Part shown: piece by piece, positions 1 through 6,925 of the stretch
Position numbering within the stretch: position 1 is the first letter of the stretch
Layout of the letters: every line of letters begins with the position of its first letter
Source of the DNA: Oligoflexia bacterium
GTDB taxonomy: Bacteria; Bdellovibrionota; Bdellovibrionia; Bdellovibrionales; UBA1609
Assembly (NCBI GenBank): GCA_026914095.1
Contig: JAPPIY010000253.1
Span: forward strand, 3,759-14,745
Reading direction: 5' to 3'
DNA: 10,987 bases
The notes under the pieces: model-generated
The model's database searches: none
The model's input: only the letters and a program-made list of their open reading frames with translations
Told to the model about the DNA's origin: nothing
Made by a program: the position numbers and the translations under genes

Positions 1-28
1 AAACAACTCTGATCAACTTAGTTTTTTA

Positions 29-58
29 TTGACTTAAGTTATATTCCTATGGTTTAAA
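29..58 (+). promoter_or_regulatory. Weak sigma70-like promoter candidate upstream of ppdK
   Basis: TTGACT at 29-34 is followed after 18 bases by TTTAAA at 53-58, matching the -35 consensus at five of six bases and the -10 at four of six. It is the best pair in the 140-base leader and would start transcription near base 65, leaving a leader of about 75 bases. In AT-rich DNA such pairs occur by chance, so this is only a candidate. The rest of 1-140 holds no recognisable gene. Confidence 0.3.
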
Positions 59-140
59 TTTTGATATTTCAGTAAAATTTTCTGCTCTCACGGAAAAAAT
101 GAAATAAAAATAAGATTGACATAAATACAAAAAGGAAAGA

Positions 141-2960
141 ATGTATAAACGAACCGGCATTCAAAGCTCAAAAAATAAAAACAGCTTATTAAATAACCTT
201 TTACAATTAGAAACAGAAAAATCTAATAAACACAAGGAATATGCTAACAAAACATCTCAAAGAGAAAAACTCAATAGGCCAAATCAGTTGAAATCTCTAT
301 CAAAAAAATACATCTACCATTTCGGGCCAGAATATACAGAAGGCTCTTTGGAAGATAAAAAATTATTAGGAAATAAAGGGGCCAATTTAGCCGAAATGTC
401 CCGTCTGGGCCTGCAAGTTCCGCCTGGATTCACTTTAACGACAGAGCTTTGCAATTTATTCCTGCAAAAAAAACAAAAATTAACTGACTTTGCAAAAGAG
501 CCTATTGAATCGGCTATTAAACATTTGGAAAAAGTCACAGGTAAAAAATTTAACAATAAAAAAAACCCTCTTCTTTTAAGTGTTCGCTCCGGAGCGGCTG
601 TAAGCATGCCGGGAATGATGGACACTATTTTAAATTTAGGCTTAAATGAAGACGCGGTAAAAGCCCTAGTTGAGCTTTGCGAAGATGAAAGATTTGCTTG
701 GGACAGCTACCGCCGTTTCATACAGATGTATTCTGCTGTTGTGATGAAGATGAACTCCTCTCTGTTAGAAGTGCAGATAGAAGATTATAAAAATCAAAAA
801 AACTATTCTTGTGACTCGGACATTTCTGCTGAAGAATGGAAACAAATTGTCTCTCAATTTAAAGAGTCTATTTTACAAAACACAGGCCAGCTTTTTCCAG
901 AGGACCCTTGGGAACAGCTTTGGACAGCTATATCAGCGGTCTTTAACAGCTGGAACAACCCAAGAGCCCTTGTCTATAGAAATAGGAATGGAACTGACTC
1001 CCGCTGGGGGACAGCTGTAAATATTCAAGCTATGGTTTTTGGCAATAGAGGAAATAACTGCGCGACGGGTGTCGTTTTTACACGCAACCCCTCTACGGGA
1101 GAAAAAGCTTTATTTGGAGAGTTTTTACAAAATGCCCAAGGGGAAGATGTGGTGGCGGGAATTAGAACTCCTCTTCTTATTGTAAATACAAAACAAGATG
1201 GCAAAAAAGACCTGAAAACTCTTATGCCTTCCAACTTTAAACAGCTGGAAGAGCTTTGCAGTAAGTTAGAAAAGCACTATAAATTTTCGCAAGACATTGA
1301 ATTTACAATAGAGCAAAATAAACTTTGGCTCCTTCAAACCAGAAATGCCAAATGCAACACACAGGCTCAGCTAAAAATTCTATTTGATTTAAAGGAAGAA
1401 GGCATTTTAACGGAGGAAGAAGCTCTACAACAAGTCTCCCCCTCCTCTCTCAATACTCTTTTGCTTCCCTCTATTGACAATAAAGACAAAAACACATTAT
1501 TGGCTAAAGGACTGCCGGCCAGTCCAGGCGGCGCTATTGGTAAGATTGTTTTTTCCGCTGAAACAGCTGTTGAGTTCAAAAAGAAGTCTTTGCCGGCAAT
1601 ATTGGTTCGGACAGAAACCTCTCCAGAAGATATCAATGGCATGATTCATTCAGAAGGCATCTTAACCCTTAGAGGAGGCATGACTTCTCACGCCGCAGTG
1701 GTAGCTAGAAGCATGGGCAAGCCTTGCATTGCAGGCTGTGAATCCGCTGTTATTGATGAAGGCAAAAAGGAATTGCATTTTAAAAATCACATTCTTAAAG
1801 AAGGAGATGAAATTACTTTAGATGGCTCTACAGGCGAAGCGCTTTTAGGCTCAGTGAAAATGAAAGCCCCTCATTTAGACGAAAACTTTTTTAAACTCAT
1901 GAAGCTGAGTGACAAATATGCTGAGTTAAAAGTGCGGGCCAATGCGGAAACTCCAACTGATGTCCAAAAAGCAAAGGAGTTTGGAGCGGCAGGGCTTGGG
2001 CTTTGCCGAACAGAGCACATGTTTTTTGAAAGCGCTCGCATCAATATTATGAGAAAAATGATTTTATCTGACAATTATGAAGAAAGAGAAGAATCTTTAA
2101 GCCAGTTGTTCAGTATGCAAGAAGAGGATTTTTATAAAATTCTAAAAATTATGTCCCCTTATCCTGTAACAGTAAGGCTGTTAGATCCTCCCTTGCATGA
2201 ATTTTTACCTCATAACTCAAAGGACATAGAAAATCTGTCTAACACACTAGGCATTGGTAAAGAAAAGCTCATTTTCAAAATAAAAAACTTAACAGAAAGC
2301 AATCCTATGCTGGGTCATCGGGGCTGTCGCTTGGCCATAACCTTTCCAGAAATCTATCTAATGCAGGTGAAAGCTTTAAGCTCAGCTATGGCTAAAGCTC
2401 TAAAAGAAGGAAAAAAGATTCAAACAGAAATTATGATTCCTTTAGTATGCGCGGCAAAAGAATTAGAAGTTTTAAAGCAACTGGTTCAAACAGAAATTCA
2501 AAAATCAGAAGAGAAGTTTAAAATTAAACTGCCTATTACAATTGGCGCTATGATTGAGCTCCCAAGAGCTTGCCTGCTTGCTGATGAGTTAGCTAAAGCC
2601 GGAGATTTTTTCAGTTTTGGAACAAATGATCTCACTCAAACTGTTTTTGGTTTTTCACGAGATGATACAGGCAAATTTTTGCCTTCTTATATTCAAGAAA
2701 ATATTTTAGATCAAGACCCTTTTTCACAAATGGATGTGAAAGGAGTTGGAGAACTCATGAAAATAGCCGTCCAAAAAGCAAGGGCAGTGAAAAAAGATAT
2801 TAAAATTGGTGTGTGCGGCGAGCAAGGCGGAGATCCCAACAGTGTCTCTTTTTTTCACAGTTTAGGTTTGGACTATATAAGCTGTTCTCCGTATAGAATA
2901 CCTATTGCAAAATTAGCCGTTGCTCAATGCGCTCTTAAACATAAAAGGAGGGAAAAATGA
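141..2960 (+). CDS. ppdK: Pyruvate, phosphate dikinase (PPDK)
   Basis: This cytosolic enzyme interconverts pyruvate, ATP and phosphate with phosphoenolpyruvate, AMP and pyrophosphate, linking glycolysis and gluconeogenesis. The domains appear in family order. The N-terminal ATP-grasp part shows GNKGANLAEM and SVRSGA (Arg149). The swivelling phosphohistidine domain has GGMTSHAAVV with catalytic His517. The C-terminal PEP/pyruvate barrel has GLCRTEHMFF, GHRGCRL, FGTNDLTQ and GVCGEQGGDP with the acid/base Cys892. All key residues are present, so it should be active. The protein has 939 residues against about 875 in the family, and the excess is mostly a Lys/Asn/Ser-rich stretch of about 53 residues before the usual first strand (KYIYHFG). 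The ATG at 141 has AAAGGA at 131-136. A shorter TTG start at 288 would give a normal length but has a weaker ribosome site. The stop overlaps the next gene's start. Function is very secure; the start is less so. Confidence 0.97.
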   Translation: MYKRTGIQSSKNKNSLLNNLLQLETEKSNKHKEYANKTSQREKLNRPNQLKSLSKKYIYHFGPEYTEGSLEDKKLLGNKGANLAEMSRLGLQVPPGFTLTTELCNLFLQKKQKLTDFAKEPIESAIKHLEKVTGKKFNNKKNPLLLSVRSGAAVSMPGMMDTILNLGLNEDAVKALVELCEDERFAWDSYRRFIQMYSAVVMKMNSSLLEVQIEDYKNQKNYSCDSDISAEEWKQIVSQFKESILQNTGQLFPEDPWEQLWTAISAVFNSWNNPRALVYRNRNGTDSRWGTAVNIQAMVFGNRGNNCATGVVFTRNPSTGEKALFGEFLQNAQGEDVVAGIRTPLLIVNTKQDGKKDLKTLMPSNFKQLEELCSKLEKHYKFSQDIEFTIEQNKLWLLQTRNAKCNTQAQLKILFDLKEEGILTEEEALQQVSPSSLNTLLLPSIDNKDKNTLLAKGLPASPGGAIGKIVFSAETAVEFKKKSLPAILVRTETSPEDINGMIHSEGILTLRGGMTSHAAVVARSMGKPCIAGCESAVIDEGKKELHFKNHILKEGDEITLDGSTGEALLGSVKMKAPHLDENFFKLMKLSDKYAELKVRANAETPTDVQKAKEFGAAGLGLCRTEHMFFESARINIMRKMILSDNYEEREESLSQLFSMQEEDFYKILKIMSPYPVTVRLLDPPLHEFLPHNSKDIENLSNTLGIGKEKLIFKIKNLTESNPMLGHRGCRLAITFPEIYLMQVKALSSAMAKALKEGKKIQTEIMIPLVCAAKELEVLKQLVQTEIQKSEEKFKIKLPITIGAMIELPRACLLADELAKAGDFFSFGTNDLTQTVFGFSRDDTGKFLPSYIQENILDQDPFSQMDVKGVGELMKIAVQKARAVKKDIKIGVCGEQGGDPNSVSFFHSLGLDYISCSPYRIPIAKLAVAQCALKHKRREK
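2945..2951 (+). promoter_or_regulatory. Strong Shine-Dalgarno site for the pentapeptide-repeat gene
   Basis: AAGGAGG lies inside the last codons of ppdK, five bases before the ATG at 2957. Together with the ATGA stop/start overlap it fixes the start of the small downstream gene and points to translational coupling with ppdK. Confidence 0.85.
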
Positions 2961-3334
2961 ACTTAGACTTTTTAAAATCTTTTAAAACTATTCCAAAATG
3001 GGCTCCTATTAAAAAGACGGATCTTCAAGAGTCTGATATGAGATGGACATGTCTTGAAAAGGCTAACCTCTACGAGGCCAATCTTTTTAACTCCAATCTA
3101 TCTCAAGCCAACCTTTCTAGATCTATTCTTGAAGAAGCTAACCTTGAAGCGACTAATCTTAAAGAGGCTTATATGGAAGGGGTCAGATTGGGAGGAGCTA
3201 CAGTGAAAAGGGCTAAACTTCCAAAAGAATGGGAAAACTACATAAAAGAAAGGCTTAATAATAACGGAGTTTTTACTTGTTATAAACCATTAAGAAAACA
3301 GTTTGTGATGTATCAAAATAGAAGTCTACATTGA
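2957..3334 (+). CDS. Small pentapeptide-repeat protein
   Basis: This 125-residue protein has no signal peptide or membrane segment and should be cytosolic. Residues 21-90 are 14 unbroken five-residue repeats of the A(N/D)LxX type, with a central Leu, Met or Val at every fifth position from 23 to 88 (for example KANLYEANLF). Such repeats are known to fold as a right-handed square beta-helix, so 14 repeats give about 3.5 turns. A short N-terminal lead (1-20) and a basic C-terminal tail (91-125, with aromatic residues) flank it. Family members include gyrase-protecting DNA mimics (Qnr, MfpA) and many proteins of unknown role. This one is shorter than Qnr, its surface charge is mixed, and nothing in the sequence assigns a target. 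It overlaps ppdK by four bases and lies 39 bases before smc, so it is probably in the same transcript. The fold is secure and the function unknown. Confidence 0.93.
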   Translation: MNLDFLKSFKTIPKWAPIKKTDLQESDMRWTCLEKANLYEANLFNSNLSQANLSRSILEEANLEATNLKEAYMEGVRLGGATVKRAKLPKEWENYIKERLNNNGVFTCYKPLRKQFVMYQNRSLH

Positions 3335-3373
3335 AAAAAAGAAATAAATTTTCAGCCACAATAAGGAGCTAAA

Positions 3374-6300
3374 ATGTTTATAAAAAGACTGGAAATTTTT
3401 GGTTTCAAATCTTTTAAAAATAAAACTGTTTTAGAGTTTGACGATCAAGATATTACAGGAGTTGTAGGCCCTAACGGCTGTGGAAAATCCAATATAGTAG
3501 ATGCTCTCCTATGGGTCATGGGGGAAAACTCTCCTAAACATTTAAGAGGTGAAAATCTATCCGATATTATTTTTGGAGGAACAAGCAAATCGGCCCCCAG
3601 CGGGTTAGCCGAAGTCAAATTAACTTTAGGAAAAGGAAAAAGAGAGTTTCCCGAAGAGTATAAAAGATTTTCTGAAATTATGATCATCCGCAGGTCTTAT
3701 AGAGATGGGAAAAATGAATATTTTATCAACGATCAAGCTTGCCTTTTAAGAGATATTAGAGAAATGTTTATGAACACCGGCGCTGGGTGCAGAGGCTTTA
3801 GCATTATTGAACAAGAGTCCATAGAAAAACTGATCACAGCTAAGCCTAGCCAAAGACAGTATATTATTGAAGAGGTTGCCGGCATCACTAAATTTAAAAA
3901 CCGCAAGAATGAATCTACAAGAAAACTGGATTTAGTGAAGCAAAATTTAAAAAGATTAGATGATATTTTAAAAATGCAAAGCTCACAGTTGAGCCAGTTG
4001 GCCAGCCAAGCTAAAAAAGCGGATAAATACAAAAAGCTCAAACAAGACATAGAATCCAGACAAAAGCAAATTTATAGCTTGGCTTATCAAAACTTAAATA
4101 AAGAGCAAAACCATATCACTCTTAAAATCGGGCAAAAAGAGCAAAACCAAGATAAAAAAGAGCAAGAAGCAAGACAGATCACAACAGAAAATCAAGAAAT
4201 AGGGCCTCAAATAGAAAACTTAAAAAAACAAGCTGAAAAAACCACAAAAGAGATAACAGACAGACAAATAAAAACAGCGAGTTTAAAAGACAAAGCAAAA
4301 ACTTTTGAAATGATCAAACGGATAAACGACAAAAAAGAAACTTTCAAAGAACAGCAGAAATCCATCCAAAAGGAATTGGATAATTTTAATGAAGATCTCA
4401 CACTTGAGAATGTTGAAAAAGCAATATTTAAACTAAAAGAATATTTAGAGGAAGCCAAACAAAATAAAACATCTTTAAACTCTAATATTGACATTCTGCA
4501 AGAGCAAATTCAGTTTGTTGAAAAAGAAATAGAGAGCTTATTTCAAGAAGAAAAAGACTTGCAAGAAAAAATAAAAGAAAATATCAATCATAAAAGCCAG
4601 TCTCTATCTCTCTTAAAAAAAGAAAAACAAAACCAATTTCTTCTTAATGACAAAATCAAACAGTTAAAAGAAACAGAAAACCAAACTTTAGAAAAAAAAT
4701 CTCTCTTAGAAAAAGAGCGAGCCGATCTCAAATCAGCCATTTCTGTTCTGACACATAAAATAGGAGAAATGAAAAAGCTTATATCTCAATTTGAAAATAT
4801 CAACCAAGGAGCTGATGACTTAGTCAAATGGAAACCAGAAGAATTTAGCTCTCTATTCCAAAATTTAAAAGTGGAGCCAGAGTATACTGTGGCTTTAAGC
4901 GCTATCCTAGGCCCTTACATCCAATCTATTATTCCTAAAGAGCAAACAAGTATAGAAATAGGGGTTGAAAGGTTAAAAAGCCTTAAAAAAGGAAAAACCA
5001 GTTTTTTAAGCCATCTCCCCAGCCTAAAAACAGAAAGCTCTTTAAAATCAGAAATCAAGGCCTACCCGGCTTGCATTTGCTTTTTAGATGAAAAAATACA
5101 ATGGAATTTGCATAACTCTCCTTTAAAGCCTTTTTTAGAGCAAACTGTTGTTATTTCTAATTTAAAATCAGCTTTTGAGCTAAAAAAACAGTTTCCCTCT
5201 TTTCAGTTTGTCACTTTAGAGGGAGATTTTATAACCAGAGACTCAATCATTCATGCGGGGTCTGCCGACACAAAGACAAGCTTGTTTCAAATTCGTGATC
5301 AAATTGAAAGGGGAGACAAAGAGCTTTCCCAAAAGCAAGTTCAGCTTAAAGCCAAAGAAATTCAATGCTCAGCTTGCTTAGAGCAACTCAACAGCGCTCA
5401 AGAGCAGAAAGAGGATGTTAAGCGCAAATTAACAAAAACCTCCAGCGCTATAAACTCAACTCAAAAAAATATAGAATTTATAGAAAAAGACAATTTAAGG
5501 CTTTCGGACATCAGAGAAAAAAACCACAGCAAACAAAAAGACTTTAAAACGAAAAAAGAAAATCTGTTGGAGCATCAATCCGCCTACAATAAAGAGATTA
5601 AAAAGTGGGAAGACAGCTCATTTGTTAAAAATTCCAGCTTAAAAGTTTTGGAAGAGGCTTTAGAAAATTTAAAAGAGCAAAACAATTTAGAGCAAGAAAA
5701 ACTCCTCCTTTTAAATATAGTCAATCCATCTAAAAATTCCAATCAAACTCTTTCTAATTTAGAGCTGGAAAAAGATATAAAGAAAAATCAAAAAGAAAAA
5801 GAAAATTTAGAAAAACAACTGATACAGGCTCAAGAGCGGCTAAAACAATGCCATGCAAATAAAGAGCAAAACGAACAACACATTAAAGATAGGGAACAGG
5901 AAATTTTTCAAATCAAGTTAGATATTAACAGCTTGTTAGCGGAAAAAGATAAAAAAGAAATAGAAAAAACACATTTAAAAAATAAGTTTCTGGAAAACTA
6001 TCAGTTACATCTGGAAAATTTTGAATCAAAAGAAGTGGATAAGCCTTTAGAGCAATTAAAAGAAGAGGCGCTGAATTTTGAGCGACAGTTAGATCGCATC
6101 AAAGAAGTCAATTTTTTAGCCTTAGAGGAATATGAAAAGCTGTCTAAAGAAAATTTTTTCTTAAATGAGCAAAAAGAAGATTTAGTCAATTCCCAAAAAG
6201 AAATTTTAAAGGTTATTTCTCATATTGATAAAATTTGTAAAACGAGATTCCACGATATGTTAGAAGAAATTAACAAAAGGTTTTCAAAAGTTTTTCCTAT

Positions 6301-6727
6301 CGTCTTTCAAGGAGATAATGCCAAAGCAGAATTGATTTTACAGGAAGATCCCGAAACTAAAGAAACCGGAGTGGATATTTTAATACATCCTCCCGGCAAA
6401 AGGCCTCAAAGTGTGAGTCTGCTTTCCAGAGGCGAAAAAGCCTTAACTTCAATCTGTTTAATTTATTCTTTATTTTTAGTAAAACCATCTCCTTTTTGTA
6501 TCATTGATGAAGCTGACGCCCCATTAGATGACGCCAACATTTTTCGCTTTCTATCTGTTCTAAAAGAAATGTCAAGAAACAGCCAAATTATTGCTGTCAC
6601 TCACAATAAATACACTATGCAGTCTTGCCGGAAACTTTATGGTGTAACTCAAGAGCAACCGGGAATCTCTCAAATTGTCTCTGTTGACTCAAAAAACAAT
6701 TCCATACTTTCTGAACAAATAACATAA
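3374..6727 (+). CDS. smc: Chromosome segregation ATPase SMC (condensin)
   Basis: SMC dimers, working with ScpA and ScpB, extrude and align DNA loops to fold and segregate the chromosome. The N-terminal half of the head has Walker A GPNGCGKSN (32-40, Lys38), HLRG, and a Q-loop region IIEQES (Gln147). A first coiled-coil arm, rich in Lys, Glu and Gln, runs from about 170 to 480. The hinge spans about 485-635, and a second arm runs from about 640 to 930. The C-terminal half of the head has the signature LLSRGEKAL (1016-1024) and Walker B IIDEADAPLDD with Asp1045 and catalytic Glu1046. The 1117 residues are slightly fewer than the usual 1150-1190, mainly through shorter arms. Two head positions are odd: the signature has Arg1019 where Gly is usual (LSGGE), and Glu148 follows the Q-loop Gln where Gly is usual. 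The ATG at 3374 has AAGGAG at 3363-3368. It sits 39 bases after the pentapeptide gene; scpA and scpB are not in the window. The identity is secure. Confidence 0.97.
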   Translation: MFIKRLEIFGFKSFKNKTVLEFDDQDITGVVGPNGCGKSNIVDALLWVMGENSPKHLRGENLSDIIFGGTSKSAPSGLAEVKLTLGKGKREFPEEYKRFSEIMIIRRSYRDGKNEYFINDQACLLRDIREMFMNTGAGCRGFSIIEQESIEKLITAKPSQRQYIIEEVAGITKFKNRKNESTRKLDLVKQNLKRLDDILKMQSSQLSQLASQAKKADKYKKLKQDIESRQKQIYSLAYQNLNKEQNHITLKIGQKEQNQDKKEQEARQITTENQEIGPQIENLKKQAEKTTKEITDRQIKTASLKDKAKTFEMIKRINDKKETFKEQQKSIQKELDNFNEDLTLENVEKAIFKLKEYLEEAKQNKTSLNSNIDILQEQIQFVEKEIESLFQEEKDLQEKIKENINHKSQSLSLLKKEKQNQFLLNDKIKQLKETENQTLEKKSLLEKERADLKSAISVLTHKIGEMKKLISQFENINQGADDLVKWKPEEFSSLFQNLKVEPEYTVALSAILGPYIQSIIPKEQTSIEIGVERLKSLKKGKTSFLSHLPSLKTESSLKSEIKAYPACICFLDEKIQWNLHNSPLKPFLEQTVVISNLKSAFELKKQFPSFQFVTLEGDFITRDSIIHAGSADTKTSLFQIRDQIERGDKELSQKQVQLKAKEIQCSACLEQLNSAQEQKEDVKRKLTKTSSAINSTQKNIEFIEKDNLRLSDIREKNHSKQKDFKTKKENLLEHQSAYNKEIKKWEDSSFVKNSSLKVLEEALENLKEQNNLEQEKLLLLNIVNPSKNSNQTLSNLELEKDIKKNQKEKENLEKQLIQAQERLKQCHANKEQNEQHIKDREQEIFQIKLDINSLLAEKDKKEIEKTHLKNKFLENYQLHLENFESKEVDKPLEQLKEEALNFERQLDRIKEVNFLALEEYEKLSKENFFLNEQKEDLVNSQKEILKVISHIDKICKTRFHDMLEEINKRFSKVFPIVFQGDNAKAELILQEDPETKETGVDILIHPPGKRPQSVSLLSRGEKALTSICLIYSLFLVKPSPFCIIDEADAPLDDANIFRFLSVLKEMSRNSQIIAVTHNKYTMQSCRKLYGVTQEQPGISQIVSVDSKNNSILSEQIT

Positions 6728-6752
6728 TCGGGCTGTTGCCTTTCCATTAAGA

Positions 6753-6779
6753 TCAGTTATCCAGATACTGAGTTTTTTT
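6753..6779 (+). terminator. Possible intrinsic terminator after smc
   Basis: TCAGT at 6753-6757 pairs with ACTGA at 6767-6771. With one bulged T (6758) the stem continues by two A-T pairs around a CCAG loop. Seven T residues follow at 6773-6779, beginning two bases after the stem. The position, 26 bases after the smc stop, is right for a terminator, but the stem is short and has only two G-C pairs, so it may be leaky. Confidence 0.45.
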
Positions 6780-6850
6780 GCGCGCTGTTAAAAACTGCTC
6801 TTTTCCTTAAAAGCCGGACTATAGCCTAAGATCAAGACTTTTTTACTTCT

Positions 6851-6903
6851 CTTTAGTTTAGTCTAGTTTTAGCCTTTAAATAAACTAAGGTCTGTTAAAG
6901 GCT
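6851..6903 (+). promoter_or_regulatory. Interleaved inverted repeats in the lipoprotein leader (candidate RNA pseudoknot)
   Basis: Two inverted repeats overlap in the order A-left, B-left, A-right, B-right. Repeat A is TTAGTTTA (6853-6860) with TAAACTAA (6881-6888), extendable to ten pairs by one C-G and one G-U pair (6851-6852 with 6889-6890). Repeat B is AGCCTTTAA (6871-6879) with TTAAAGGCT (6895-6903), nine perfect pairs. In RNA this could form an H-type pseudoknot or two competing hairpins. Repeat B ends six bases before the AAGGAG (6910-6915) of the next gene, so folding could control ribosome access. It matches no riboswitch class I recognise. I found no convincing promoter in 6728-6850. 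Confidence 0.4.
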
Positions 6904-6925
6904 TTCAACAAGGAGTGTGGCAACA

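Noticed and set aside
56..80. Inverted repeat AAATTTT (56-62) with AAAATTT (74-80)
   Set aside because: It is made only of A and T in an AT-rich leader, which is expected by chance, and it has no clear link to a regulatory site.
116..149. TTGACA (116-121) with TATAAA (144-149) as a promoter across the ppdK ATG
   Set aside because: The spacer is 22 bases, too long for a normal sigma70 promoter, and transcription would start inside the coding region. It is mentioned only as part of the start-site question.
314..625. Minus-strand open frame opposite ppdK (103 codons)
   Set aside because: It lies wholly within well-conserved PPDK coding sequence, has no ribosome site and shows no recognisable protein features. 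The other minus-strand frames inside ppdK, smc and rho were dismissed on the same grounds.
811..1020. Second + strand open frame (69 codons) inside ppdK
   Set aside because: It is out of frame within the conserved ATP-grasp coding region, with no ribosome site or recognisable features.
6917..6925. GTG at 6917 as the start of the lipoprotein gene
   Set aside because: It lies one base from the AAGGAG site, too close for initiation. The ATG at 6926 has normal spacing and gives a standard signal peptide (MKQF).
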